A stretch of 64,000 bases of DNA from Loripinus fragilis (Eukaryota; Mollusca; Bivalvia; Lucinida; Lucinidae), in contig OZ026515.1 of assembly GCA_964019695.1 (NCBI GenBank), positions 128,834,375 through 128,898,374 on the forward strand, written 5' to 3'. The notes beneath the pieces are model-generated. The model saw nothing but the letters and a program-made list of their open reading frames with translations. It did not search any database and was not told the DNA's origin. A program made the translations under genes and the position numbers. Below, piece by piece: positions 1 through 9,464 of the stretch. The first letter of the stretch is position 1; each line of letters begins with the position of its first letter.

Positions 1-59
1 GTTGATTTCAGAAAATCTGGGTTTTTCCAGTATAAAAAGCTGATTTATTTTGCTATTGG

Positions 60-67
60 TATAAATA
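60..67 (+). promoter_or_regulatory. TATA box of the first small gene
   Basis: TATAAATA lies 54 bp upstream of the transcript end of the leader expected for the ATG at 121. A second TATAAAA occurs at 31-37. The spacing predicts a transcription start near 90 and a leader of about 30 nt, the same layout as the downstream gene. Confidence 0.5.
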
Positions 68-120
68 GGGTTCGTCTGATTGACAATCCTTATTGTTCTT
101 TGAACACTAAACGAAGAAGA

Positions 121-507
121 ATGGATATCTCAGCAAGACAGAAAAATACAAGCTGCAATGATGATATGAAAACACCTGCATCTAAAAGATCAACTAAATA
201 TTATATGAGCTATGCACAAATTCGATATCTGATGAAAAGGCTGAATACAGCGTTGGATAGTAAACTCAAGCAAGGAAGACCACCAAAGTACTGTAGAATG
301 TGCCATAGAGAGCTTCGTAAGCTGATAGGAAACCAACTAGAAAGAATGCCATTAGAGAAGAAATATATGAAGGGAAGAAATATTATGGAGCAGAGATGTG
401 ATAAAAGAAAGAGTTTTTCTTCTGCAAAAGAGAACAGCAAAACAAGAAAATGCAGTCCTCTCTCAAGTGTTGCAGCAAAAAAAGTACATGCAAATAATAA
501 GACATAG
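121..507 (+). CDS. Small basic protein of unknown function (128 aa)
   Basis: An intronless reading frame of 128 codons, rich in Lys and Arg. I chose the ATG at 121 because its context is strong (A at -3, G at +4) and a TATA box sits 54 bp upstream; the frame also extends back to a TTG at 100, which is unlikely in a eukaryote. Visible motifs are a GRPPK stretch resembling an AT-hook core near residue 53, followed by CRMC, a single C-x2-C pair too short to be a recognisable zinc finger. No signal peptide or membrane segment is visible. The next gene starts 115 bp downstream on the same strand with its own TATA box. I do not recognise the family. The basic composition and the AT-hook-like motif suggest nucleic-acid binding, which is inference. 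It could be part of a viral-type or Polinton-type element cut by the window edge. Confidence 0.6.
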   Translation: MDISARQKNTSCNDDMKTPASKRSTKYYMSYAQIRYLMKRLNTALDSKLKQGRPPKYCRMCHRELRKLIGNQLERMPLEKKYMKGRNIMEQRCDKRKSFSSAKENSKTRKCSPLSSVAAKKVHANNKT

Positions 508-569
508 TAGAAAATGTCATATTTTTGTGAGAAATATTGACAAAACTGTGGGTATTATGTCACTACAAG

Positions 570-578
570 TATAAAAGG
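570..578 (+). promoter_or_regulatory. TATA box of the zinc-finger gene
   Basis: TATAAAAGG, a near-perfect TATA box, 52 bp before the ATG at 622. A near-consensus initiator (TCATTT around 600-605) follows at the expected distance of about 30 bp. It lies in the short gap between two same-strand genes, so the second gene has its own promoter. Confidence 0.65.
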
Positions 579-621
579 ACACAATCAGAGAGAAGCTATT
601 CATTTACCAAAAACGATTTCA

Positions 622-1413
622 ATGGGTCAACATCAGTGTCCAAAGTGTGAACGACAGTTTGCAAGATCAGACAGTTTGAGACGACATCTGACAAGTGGTA
701 TCTGTAGTGAAGATATGGAGTCAGAAACAATGTCAGAAAATGAAGACTCTACTATGTCTGAAGAATCGGATGCAGGGACTTCTAGAAGTCATCAAAAGGA
801 AGATATCTTTGGGAAATATACAGACAAAGATTATGGTATTCATGACGAAAGTGATACAGACTATACTGATGAAGATGATAAAGACCAACATTATTCTAGA
901 AAAAAGACCAAGTTTGATCCTTGGAAAACTTTTGTTGGTGGAGCTCATAGATACCTACAAGACACTTTCAATGAAAGTGTTCAACATACAGTAGAGAAAC
1001 ATCCAGGCATGGACACAGATGAAGCAGAAGAGGTCACTTTTAATAAACTAGAACCTAGATACAGAGCAGAGGTCATTGATCGCTACAAGCGCTTCCTTAA
1101 AGTATCTAAGGCCATGAAGAAAGACCCCTTGCACAAGAAGATAACAGCTACAGCAAAGAGACTACGAGATGATGATAAGTTTGATGAGGATGAAGCATTG
1201 AGATATGCTATTAAAAAACAAAGATACCTTTTGGATGGAAAACTTGAAGAATATGACCCACCATCCTGTTCCTTAGATGAAGATGATGAATCAGGCTCAT
1301 TACAACAGAGTTCAGGATCAAAATATGCACCAAGTCAGCTGCAACAGAACAACTTTGGACCAAAATATACTCAAAGTCAACTAGGCTCTGGATCAATGTT
1401 TAAAACATTCTAA
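622..1413 (+). CDS. C2HC zinc-finger protein with acidic linker and conserved charged domain (263 aa)
   Basis: An intronless frame of 263 codons starting at an ATG 52 bp after a TATA box. Residues 6-28 form one zinc finger of C-x2-C-x12-H-x5-C type, with Phe13 and Leu19 in the usual hydrophobic positions, so the last ligand is Cys instead of His. Residues 30-95 are strongly acidic and Ser-rich. Residues about 97-215 are a compact charged domain with the motif KKDPLHKKI near the middle and a repeated KKQRYLLD-type ending. The tail is Gln/Ser-rich. From memory this architecture matches a recurrent family of uncharacterised proteins in cnidarian and molluscan genomes; a role is not known to me. 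The gene is closely spaced with an upstream gene on the same strand and followed by a poly(A) signal. DNA or RNA binding is inferred from the finger. Confidence 0.75.
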   Translation: MGQHQCPKCERQFARSDSLRRHLTSGICSEDMESETMSENEDSTMSEESDAGTSRSHQKEDIFGKYTDKDYGIHDESDTDYTDEDDKDQHYSRKKTKFDPWKTFVGGAHRYLQDTFNESVQHTVEKHPGMDTDEAEEVTFNKLEPRYRAEVIDRYKRFLKVSKAMKKDPLHKKITATAKRLRDDDKFDEDEALRYAIKKQRYLLDGKLEEYDPPSCSLDEDDESGSLQQSSGSKYAPSQLQQNNFGPKYTQSQLGSGSMFKTF

Positions 1414-1740
1414 TTGAATTCTACTTTGTATGATGGCATATATTCTTTAATTTCTCTTATTGTAAACAATGAACAGAGGGACGGCTCTAATCCTCTGACA
1501 TTGTAATCAGTTATAGTTAGCGGGGCAATAAAGTTATAGAAATGTTCACCAGTCTTTGTTGTTCTTTCATTAAAAAAACAGTAGTAGTAAGCTTGAGACG
1601 GCTAGCTATACACTAGTTAACGCTACAGAGTGATGCCTTTAGGAGTTGAGGTCTTGAATGACAAAGAGACTCTAAAGACGCATAGAACTTAGTAGCCTTG
1701 ACACACATCATATTAGTTATTTTCAAAGCTTGAAATTATC
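1414..1740. other. 3' flank of the gene pair, no gene seen
   Basis: Contains the 3' UTR and poly(A) signal of the zinc-finger gene. Beyond it I see only a short inverted pair (ATGCCTTTAGGAGT near 1,632 against a rough complement near 1,668-1,683). No coding frame is convincing. Confidence 0.5.
1527..1532 (+). terminator. Poly(A) signal of the zinc-finger gene
   Basis: AATAAA 114 bp after the stop codon, followed at about 1,552-1,570 by a T/GT-rich stretch of the kind bound by CstF. No introns are needed to reach it, so the transcript would be about 0.95 kb. Confidence 0.55.
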
Positions 1741-3056
1741 ACAATTATACACCAGCCAGAATGGCCCAAAAAGTTATTCACAGCTGAATGCTCAAGCCTT
1801 CCAGGGATTGATTCGAGAGAGGGTATTGGTCAAATTGTCAAATGTGTAGGTGTGGAAACTACACATTGTGGAGATGTGGAGATGTGGTGGATCCACATTG
1901 TCAAAATGTGGAGATGTGGTGGATCCACATTTTAAGTGTGGTGGTCCACATATAATTCGTATTTATCCAAGAATGAACGTAAATCTCCATTATTCTGACC
2001 CGCAATATATCTGTATTTATTCACATTTGACATGTGGAAATCCACATTGCTCCACAATACATCCACATTGCTCCACATTACATCCACATTCAAATTGTGG
2101 AGATGTGGTGGATCCACATTGCATACACATTTTACGTGTGAAGGTCCACATTGCATCCACATCTCAAGCGATATGGACACATTCATCAACATCTGATCAT
2201 TAAACCTCAATACCATTACATGCCAATGATGATTATCTAAGATATCAAAAGAAGCTCTAACTTAATCCTGAGACCAGAATACCCCAAAAATAAACTAAGT
2301 TATTTCCCAATAGCCCAGGAAACAATCATAATCACAAGCCAACCAGTAGATATGACGACCAGAAAACTATCACAATCACATGCCAACCAGTGGATATGAC
2401 CAGAAAACTATTACAAAGCAGTCAAAAATAAACTAAGTTATTCTCAATAGCCCAAGAAACTATCACAATCATAGACCCAACCAGAATAATCCCAAAAATA
2501 AACTAAGTTATTTCCCAACAGCCCAGGAAACTATTACAAAGCAGTCAAAAATAAACTAAGTTATTCTCAATAGCCCAGGAAACTATCACAATTATAGGCC
2601 CAAGCAGAATAATCCTCAAAAATAAACTAAGTTATTTCTCAATAGCCCAGGAAACTATCACAATTATAGACCCAGCCAGAATACCCCTAAATAAACTAAG
2701 TTATTCTCAATAGCCAAAGAAACTATCACAATTATAGGCCCAGCCAGAATAGACCTCAAATAAACTAAGTTATTTCCCAATAGCCCAGGAAACTATCATA
2801 ATCACAAGCCCACCAGTGGATATGACCAGAAAAACTATTACAATCACAGGCCTAACCAAACTACCCCTAAATAAACTAAGTTATTTCTCAATAGCCCAGG
2901 AACTTATCATAATCATAGACCCAACCAGAAAAGACCTCAAAAATAAACTAAGTTATTCTCAATACCCCCAGGAAACTATCACAATTATAAGCCCAGCCAG
3001 AATAATCCCAAAAATAAACTAAGTTATTCACAGCTAGTCACTCAAGCTTACCAGGA
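1740..3056 (+). repeat. Minisatellite of about 65-75 bp, interrupted
   Basis: About eleven diverged copies of a unit containing AAATAAACTAAGTTATT, then CAATAGCCCAGGAAACTATC, then CACAATTATAGGCCCAGCC. Clear copies begin near 2,290, 2,430, 2,498, 2,550, 2,620, 2,690, 2,761, 2,870, 2,945 and 3,012. A lone degenerate copy lies at 1,740-1,805, and its tail (TTATTCACAGCT...CTCAAGC) is found again at the far end of the array at 3,022-3,050. This means the intervening block at about 1,810-2,240 was probably inserted into, or replaced part of, the array. Peptides from the array are not genes. Confidence 0.85.
1846..2165. repeat. Cluster of ATGTGGAT / ATCCACAT inverted repeats
   Basis: Dense copies of GATGTGGTGGATCCACAT and shorter variants, many of them self-complementary around GGATCC. 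Three near-identical palindromic copies are at about 1,878-1,898, 1,912-1,932 and 2,099-2,119, with many single ATCCACAT boxes between (2,038-2,090). The two overlapping long frames here, on opposite strands, exist because of this symmetry and are not genes. Confidence 0.75.
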
Positions 3057-3064
3057 TAGCCATC

Positions 3065-3130
3065 TATGGGGTCATTTTTTAGCCTGAAAAATTCTAAGTT
3101 CTTTTCAGGCTTAAAAAAAATGACCCCATA
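3065..3130. repeat. Long hairpin with 26-29 bp arms
   Basis: Left arm 3,065-3,090 (TATGGGGTCATTTTTTAGCC then TGAAAA) pairs with the right arm 3,102-3,130, leaving an 11-nt loop; the difference is two extra A/T pairs. It sits just after the minisatellite array. Confidence 0.85.
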
Positions 3131-3867
3131 GTGGCATCCATTACTACTATCCCTGTACTGGCCCTCGTACGTAATTTTGCGGACTGGAACTAATTGCCAA
3201 ACCCTTAGCTATCTCATGACAACTTGCATGTACACAACATCAACAGGCAGTATAGATCAGAATCAGACAACTCCTATAGGAATTATGTGTTATTATCAGA
3301 TCATGACTCACTCTTGTTTGATATATAATTAGTCAAAAGCAAACTATATAATTAGTCAAAAGAACGGTTACGATCATGAGTTTGACGAATAATTGAGTAC
3401 ACGGTAGACCCAGATGATATGTCTATTAAAGTAAAGTATTATTAAATGCCAACACGGAGCCTATTTTGGGTCCGTGATGCCAAATAGTTTCAATCCAGAT
3501 CTGGGCGGATATCTTTTTAAACAAAAAATTTGTGAGAAAAGTTTCCAAGTCTTAAAATCACCAACAAAGACAAGGCTGCTCGTGTCACTCAGGAATTCTT
3601 CTTACTTTGCACTTAGTCATATCAAAATAATGCTAGGAAAATCAAGATTAACTGCTTTCCATATCTTTGCAATTAGTATGTTTAATGTCTTGATTCTCTT
3701 TTTCCGCTAACGGAGCGAGAAGCCGCACCATCATGAAAACAAATGCTTCAACAAAAGCCAAAATAGGATTTCAGCTAAATAAAGGGATTAGTGAATAAAT
3801 TTGATATAACAAATAATTTCCCCCTGTATCCCAAATAAATAATGATACTGACTGTCATTAGCCAAAA
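3131..3867. other. Non-coding stretch, no gene recognised
   Basis: AT-rich DNA with a short direct duplication (TATATAATTAGTCAAAAG twice, 3,320-3,361). The 3,474-3,710 frame begins at GTG, has no recognisable domain, and I do not regard it as a gene. Confidence 0.4.
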
Positions 3868-4037
3868 AACGTTAAAATGGCTATTGACAGTCAACTGTAA
3901 ATAGCCAAAAAAACGTTAAAATGGCTATTGACAGTCAACTGTAAATAGCCATTTTAACGTTTTTTGGCTATTGACAGTTGACTGTAAATAGCCATTTTAA
4001 CGTTTTTTGGCTATTTACAGTTGACTGTAAATAGCCA
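3868..4037. repeat. Tandem-in-palindrome repeat (about 170 bp)
   Basis: A unit of about 52 bp built from TAGCCAAAAAACGTTAAAA, TGGCTATTGACAGT and CAACTGTAAA occurs twice forward (about 3,858-3,946) and twice reversed (about 3,944-4,037). The two arms are close to perfect complements, so the whole can fold into one long hairpin, and each unit carries shorter internal symmetry (GCCAAAA...TTTTGGC). Confidence 0.85.
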
Positions 4038-4182
4038 CTTCGTAAAATTAATTACAAATATCTGTATGTCTCTAAGCCTCCAGGAATAATTTACAAATAA
4101 TATTACTTGCTGTTACGTTAGATTAGAACCTGTTGGTTTCTTTCAAAACGTGCTGTACTGCTCAAAAGATGTCATTATATTT

Positions 4183-4262
4183 GAGCCGTGGCATGAGATT
4201 TCCACAACGTGGTATGTGCGACCAGCAAAGCCTCAGATCAGCCTGCGCATATGCATATGCAA
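4183..4262 (+). mobile_element. Partial MITE, GAGCC/ATTT family
   Basis: Starts GAGCCGTGGCATGAGATTTC with ATTT immediately before it, as in the full-length 237-bp copies at 21,089 and 58,423, then jumps to the internal CAGATCAGCCTGCGCATATG segment. The right half is missing and the fragment abuts a decayed reverse-transcriptase sequence. Confidence 0.6.
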
Positions 4263-4895
4263 GTATAAATCATAATTTAGAAACTACACTTAGTTCTTAG
4301 GCGTGTGTGGAGGATTTGTTCTTTCCGATTTCCAAAAAGGTAATTTTGGGAACTACAGGTTTGTCACCACCAAGAACATTCTTAAAAGCTATCACAGAAT
4401 CTATATTTCTATGCTCGTCTGGTATATTATTCCAATCGCGAGCTGCTGAAGGATTTCCCAGCCTGTTTCCTTGTATACCGAGTGAATTGAGACTATTTTG
4501 TTGCGTCAGTGACCATTCTGGCTGCTTGATTTAGATTTTTTCAATATCCTGTTTTTTTCTCGCTGGGTACAATTATCCCAAACAACATCTCCGTATTCGA
4601 GTATTGGTCTGATGAAGGATATATAAATTATTTCTAATGATTAACGATCCAATAAGAATTTAGATTTATGCATAGCATTAATCCGTAACCAAGCCTTTTC
4701 CTTAATATATTTCATATTTTCGTGCCGTGTACAGTCTTTTGAGATATGTAAACCCAAATGCTTGTGAGATGTGACTTCATTTAATTGCTGATTATTCATG
4801 AAGATAGGTGGATGGATAGGAGCATAAACCTTTCGAATTATATAAGAAGAGATTCATTTTAGTAGGGCTAAATGTGACAAGCCATAGCTTAGTTT
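4262..4895 (-). pseudogene. Non-LTR retrotransposon reverse-transcriptase remnant (3' part)
   Basis: Reading the minus strand from about 4,895 down gives, across several frames, the C-terminal part of a LINE reverse transcriptase. Blocks seen in order are WLVTFSPTK, LNEVTSHKHLGLHIS, KAWLRINAMHKSKFLL, SFIRPILEYGDVVWDN, then LPDEHR-type NIPDEHRNIDSVIAFK and finally ILHTRLRTKCSFLNYDLY. This order is that of the thumb/connection region of Jockey/CR1-type elements (family knowledge). The frame is broken by stops and frameshifts (after KFLLDR, and after the WDNC block), and no endonuclease or catalytic YADD box is present. It is a dead 5'-truncated copy. Confidence 0.75.
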
Positions 4896-5149
4896 AAAAC
4901 TTGTGTTAAAGAGTCAAAATATTAAAGACAATCATGTATGTATTGTAACTTGTTTTGCTTAGTATAGCTACTAATATAAGGGACATGGCGTTAATGCATT
5001 GGTTTCTTTGGGTAGGGCCAAAATAATGACGTGAATCTTTTTAACTAGTTTGTGTAGGAGAGGGAAAGGTAACAATAGGTTTTATTTTCGTGGCAGCATT
5101 GTAGAGCTAAACATTGTTGTTTTTTTTCTCAAAAAGAAAACAAGCGCTT
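4896..5149. other. Non-coding, nothing recognised
   Basis: AT-rich unique-looking sequence between the reverse-transcriptase remnant and the first copy of the TGACGTCA-containing dispersed repeat. Confidence 0.35.
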
Positions 5150-5345
5150 TGTGTGTAGTCTATGTCGAATGAGCCAAAAGAATGGTCCCGTGTAAATTTT
5201 GTGACGATTTTTGGCGACCTATATAAATTAAACTTTGGGGTATTTGCAACAATTTCAACTAGTTCGCCCATCTGACTTTGGCGTCCGGTCCGAGTAATGA
5301 CGTCATCAAAATGGCGGCCATCGCACAATTATAATGCGTATGTAT
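5150..5345 (+). repeat. TGACGTCA-containing dispersed repeat, copy 1
   Basis: About 190 bp with the blocks CCCGTGTAAATTTTGTGACG, GACCTATATAAATTAAACTT, CCATCTGACTTTGGCGTCCG and GTAATGACGTCATCAAAATG. Three more copies are in this window (5,510, and inverted at 9,465 and 10,705). The core includes a perfect cAMP-response-element palindrome, TGACGTCA. Confidence 0.75.
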
Positions 5346-5509
5346 TTAAGAAAAATCAAAGTATGTTGGCAAAATAAACATTTTTGTTAATAGATTTAAT
5401 GCCAGTACTGCTCCAGATTTTAAACAGAAACAATATTTACACAGCATTCTACTTTGAAATGCAATAGGCCATCTTGCCCATGAGCATAGGGCATGAGTCA
5501 CATTGTAGC

Positions 5510-5710
5510 ATATGTGTAAAAGGACAAAATTTGGCGCCGTGTAAATTTCGTGAAGATTTTCGGCGAACTATATCAAATTAAACTTTGAGGCATTAGCAAC
5601 GATTTTATCCAGTTCACACATCTGATATCCGTTTCTGGGGTAAATAGTGACATCATCAAAATGGCGGTCACCGCGCTATTGATACGAATATTCATAGTAT
5701 ATGTATTAAA
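5510..5710 (+). repeat. TGACGTCA-type dispersed repeat, copy 2 (diverged)
   Basis: Same order of blocks as copy 1, at roughly 75-80% similarity by eye. The palindrome is mutated to TGACATCA here. Same orientation as copy 1. Confidence 0.65.
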
Positions 5711-7690
5711 GTATGTTAGCCAGACAAAGCCTTTTATAGTTTAGTGCTCGTGCCGCTCCAGATTGTTAATAGACACTACATTTACACAATATTGTACATG
5801 CCCGAGGGTGTTCATATTTGGCACAGTAATTGGCTATTGAGCGCAGACTAAACCAAAGGTTTCATATCTGACCATCGATGTGACCTTGGAATCGAAGATC
5901 AAAGTCAAATATACTTAGAATCTATCTGACTTATGGCTCATAACACGGACTCCTCTTGTATGTTTTGACTAAGGGTGTTCATATTTGGCAAAATGAATGC
6001 CTGTGGTGTGTAGATTACAACAAAACTTTAAGATAACCGATATGACTTTGGAGTCAAAGGTCAAGGTCAAATATATTTAAAGTTTGCCTAACAGCTCTTA
6101 AAGTAAACTCCACATTCATAATTCCACCAACCCGAAGTGTCTATTCATCCGTTTATCCATAACTCTTGTATCTCATTAAACCTTTAATAATTATCTAAGC
6201 TTTGGTCAAATGTTCACCTCAGTTAGACGGTGTGCAGAGCCCATGACTCAATTACGCAGACTCAAAGTCAGGGTTACAGTTACAGGCAATGGAATTAAGC
6301 CTTCAAATGTGCGTATGCTCCATATCTCCTCAAACCCTTGAAGGGTTATCATTACACTTTGAAAAGATGCTCAGCTCAGTGCGAGGGTGTGCAAAACACA
6401 TAGCTCAATCATGCAAACTCAAGGCCAAGGTCACAGTTGATGGTAATGGGATTGAACATTGAATTTCATGTCCACCCTATTTTTAATTTTGGTCGAATAT
6501 TTGTCTAAGTTAGATGATGTGCGAAGCGTGTAATTCAACCATGACCACATGATCACCAGTGGTGACCACAAGTTTGAGCCTTTAATTCTATGTCCGCACC
6601 CTATTGCCTTTACCCCGAAATTATTTCATAAAATATAGGTGAAGTGTCCGGTTCAGTGAGAGGATGTGCAAAATGTATGACAACACTGTGGCTGAAGCTC
6701 TATGTAAACTTTTAAGTTCACAAGTTTAAACGTTTGAATTCCTTTCTTTATGTCAGAAGGATTTTCATTTTAACTTAAGTCAAATATTCAACTCATTGAG
6801 ACTGTATGCAAACATTATGTTTCATCCATGCCAGCTCAAGGTCACAGCTGAAAGTCAATAATTTGAGCATTTGATTTCATGTTTGCATTATGTTTCTTTT
6901 AAATTGCTAAACTAAATTGTTTTTTTCAGTGAGAAGATGTACGTTATAAGGGATGAAGGTGAGTGTCATAACTTCATGCCAAGCCTTTAACTCTGGTTAC
7001 ATATTGACCTAAGTTAAAGAAAATGCGCAGAACACATGTCCATGGCCGTTCATGGTACCAGTCATGGGGCTAATGACTTTTGTTCTCAGCAACCAAAGAC
7101 GTGCATGGCTGCCTTGCCATTTTATGTCCTTTAAAACAGTATTGGAGTCATGCTATGATAATGGATGTATGGCTAAAAAACTGGGTGCAATGAGGTGATG
7201 TATAGGTCAAGCAGTAATCGAACCCTGGACGCTGTAATACACATTTGGGAGCACTAATCGCTCGGTGACGCGGTCGCTTCGACAACTACAGGTCCAACCA
7301 CTCTGTCGTTCTGCGGTTAGGGGTATAGCTGCCTTTCTAACAGCCTTCTTGAGTTTTGCCTAAAGGTGTTCGTATTTAGCACACTGATTGCTTATAATGT
7401 CTAGATGACAACGAAGGTTTTCAGATTACTGATATAATTTCGGAATCAAAAGTCAAGGTCAAGTATACTTGAAACCCTGTCTTACAACTCGTAACACGAA
7501 CTTCTTTTTTTTTTTTTTTTTTTTTGATGGAAGGTGTCCATATTAAGCACACTAGTTGCTTATGGTATGTAGCTGACAAAACGGTTTCGGTTTGCCTATT
7601 TGATCTTTATTGGCAAAGGTCAGGATGAGATATACTTAGCAAGCGAACTTGCTGATGCGATAGTTATAGGTTAAGGTCTAGATCAGCTGA
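5711..7690 (+). repeat. Diverged tandem repeats of about 150 bp
   Basis: Two interleaved families. One has GGGTGTTCATATTTGGCACA followed about 70 bp later by AAGGTCAAGGTCAAATATAC; copies start near 5,812, 5,965, 7,365 and 7,540. The other has GGTCAAATGTTCACCTCAGT, then GTGTGCAGAGCCCATGACTC, then CTCAAGGTCA-CAG; about six copies lie between 6,170 and 7,060. A pure T run of over 20 bases is at 7,503-7,525. No coding frame crosses the region. Confidence 0.65.
7215..7290 (-). mobile_element. Possible tRNA-derived SINE head
   Basis: On the minus strand GCGTCACCGAGCGATTAGTG resembles a polymerase III A box and CCAGGGTTCGATTACTG a B box (GGTTCGANTCC), about 35 bp apart. It sits inside the diverged 150-bp repeats. 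No tail or target duplication was identified. Confidence 0.35.
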
Positions 7691-8015
7691 AGTCAGCTTG
7701 CAAAGATCTTTACGTTCACTTTTGTCAGTGGATGTTGCTGGTTTTACTGGATTAATGTCCGGCAAGGTAAAATATTATGCTGGAAAGCTTTCAGTAACGC
7801 TGATTATTCTATCCATGAAGCTTTCAGGAAATTTGGTCATGTCCCATTGGAAGACGGAACTAAGAATGCTCTCGAACAATATATATGCCTGCTTGTCAGC
7901 CAGGAACAACCATTGGAAATTTTACTAGGTTAAGATAGTGGATGTTTCGTAGGAAACTAAACTTTCTCTTCTTCAGAGTGTCAGTATCATAGCATCATAT
8001 GGAAATCCACAAAGG
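7690..8015 (+). pseudogene. Fragment of an uncharacterised TE-associated protein family
   Basis: Three conserved blocks occur in order but in different frames: VDVAGFTG...SGKVKYYAGK (about 7,727-7,790), DYSIHEAFRKFGHVPLEDG continuing to the end of a frame at about 7,930, then WMFRRK (after an in-frame TAG) and a shifted ECQYHSIIWKSTKEP. From memory this order (TGCD...GKGK; EAF..FG; RxxMFxRK; RANYQxxIWxR) is typical of a recurrent invertebrate protein family of unknown function that is often found in repeated DNA. Here it has at least two frameshifts and one stop, so it is dead. The single 76-codon open frame in this stretch mixes one real block with out-of-frame sequence. Confidence 0.5.
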
Positions 8016-8044
8016 AGCCAATTCTCACTATACAGTTGCTTGAA

Positions 8045-8125
8045 AGTAAGAAAGACAGCAAAGATCAGGAAACGATGCAATCAAGTACCACACCTGACCC
8101 AGGATACCACATGGGAAAGTAACAA
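8045..8125 (+). repeat. Dispersed repeat with CAAGTACCACACCTGACCCA, copy 1
   Basis: Shares AAAGATCAGGA, ACAATCAAGTACCACACC and TGACCCAGGATACCA with the sequence at 15,235-15,345 and, inverted, with 56,888-57,010. This copy lacks the CACAGTTTGACACCACAAAC segment seen in the other two. Confidence 0.65.
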
Positions 8126-8389
8126 GAATGAAATAAACATTCATAAACACAAAAATCACGTTGGAGTTGATAAGGTGACACTTATGTTACTATTTTAACA
8201 ACATTACCTCCAAATAAGGAGTAATAAATGGTTGCAGTAAATCTGCTTGCGTCACTTCTCACCACAAATAACTAACGCACTAGCATTTGTTTTCACATCA
8301 TTGCTTGTATTACAATGGCGAATTTCGAGTAATATTGTATGCCATTACTTTGGTGGTATTGTGTCGGCTAAGTGATATGCGAAGCCCTC
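8126..8389. other. Non-coding, nothing recognised
   Basis: No repeat shared with the rest of the window and no credible frame. It ends at a run of 14-16 G at about 8,395-8,408. Confidence 0.35.
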
Positions 8390-8580
8390 TCACAGGGGGG
8401 GGGGGGGGTAAATGTTTCCTTGTTCCTCTGAAATAAATTGGCTTGTTCCTCTGTTCCCTCAAATTTTGTTTTCTTACATTCCCTGTTCCCCAATATTGTC
8501 TCTGTTCCCCTCAAAGTTTGGCCTTTCTTCCTCTGTTCCCCTGAAATAAATGCCATTTTCCCTTGTTCACCAAAACCCCT
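8390..8580 (+). repeat. Poly(G) tract and degenerate CTGTTCCCCT tandem repeat
   Basis: A homopolymeric G run is followed by about six degenerate units of 28-33 bp based on TTGTTCCTCTGAAATAAAT or CTGTTCCCCTCAAA. The two opposing frames of about 60 codons here are by-products of the repeat. Confidence 0.7.
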
Positions 8581-8729
8581 GCGAATGAATCATATGCACC
8601 TGACTGATAGATCAGGTCAATGAGCCCAGTAATCAATAATTCATATAGAATGGCTCCAAAGCAATCAATAGGGCAAAAACTGAATTTATAGATTCAGGGT
8701 CAATTTAAATAAAATAGGAACCCCAAAAT

Positions 8730-9014
8730 GACTTGGCCCTGTAGAGCAATCGGTAGTGAGTTCGATTGCTAATACAGGGATCGTGAGTTCGATCCCGGCC
8801 CAATACCTTCGTGGAGGTTGATCATGAAATATTTTCTATCGTCATTCTCCTTCTTTCAGTGATTCGAGAAGGGATATTGTCAGTTACAAGCAAAAGCATG
8901 TGCACAAAGTACTGCCTAGCCTAACCCTGCCCAGGAAAAACGTGGTTAGGTTATCTGACCATCTCGACATGGCCATGACAATTGACTAGGACTTTAAATC
9001 CAAAACAAAAGTAT
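8730..9014 (+). mobile_element. tRNA-derived SINE
   Basis: The head has an A-box-like TAGAGCAATCGGTAGTGAG and a B-box-like GTGAGTTCGATCCC, about 40 bp apart. The body (CATGAAATATTTTCTATCGT, GCCCAGGAAAA) and the AAATCCAAAACAAAA tail fit a bivalve-type SINE that I recall. CCAAAAT at 8,723-8,729 and 9,015-9,021 is a plausible 7-bp target-site duplication, which sets the ends. Confidence 0.55.
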
Positions 9015-9067
9015 CCAAAATAGCTCCAGGGGTCAGTGATATTTATATAGTATGGTCTCAAATTCAT

Positions 9068-9240
9068 CAAAACAAAGGAGCCGCTGTACTCCTCGCTTAG
9101 TAAACCAGGGGTCGTGTATTTGATCTCCGGCTTCACTAGTCTGTCAGATGAGTATTTAAGCTGTGGCCCCGTCTCGATATGACCTTAGCTGTTATAGGGA
9201 CGTTATGCACAAACAAACAATCAAAACAAACGAAAGGCAA
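9068..9240 (+). mobile_element. Degenerate SINE, second copy
   Basis: A weakened B box (GGGGTCGTGTATTTGATCTC) is followed by GTCTCGATATGACCTTAGCT, TAGGGACGTTATGCACAAAC and a CAAACAAACAATC tail, the type of 3' end shared by molluscan SINEs and their partner LINEs. The A-box region is eroded. Confidence 0.45.
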
Positions 9241-9464
9241 CAAAAAACACTCAATTTCAGCATGATGTCCTACAGATAACAAGTACGGTAATTGGTTCTG
9301 GGTCAATTTTGTTTGAATCGGAAACCCAAAAACGGGTTCCAGGGATCAGAAAAAAAGATACACGTCATTGTCGTATCAGAAGACAGCACATGTATCAAAT
9401 AAAGGCAAAAATTGATTCCAGCAAGAAATTCCCACATAACTAGTGCTTTGAATCTAATTACTTA

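Noticed and set aside
1850..2216. Overlapping frames of 94-117 codons on opposite strands
   Set aside because: Both arise from the self-complementary ATGTGGAT/ATCCACAT block; the protein is Cys/His/Pro-rich only because of that motif.
3474..3710. 78-codon plus-strand frame
   Set aside because: It begins with GTG, has no domain, no promoter or splice context, and lies among repeats.
8740..8810. Functional tRNA gene
   Set aside because: The A and B boxes are present, but the acceptor and anticodon stems do not pair, and the sequence continues into a SINE body with a target duplication.
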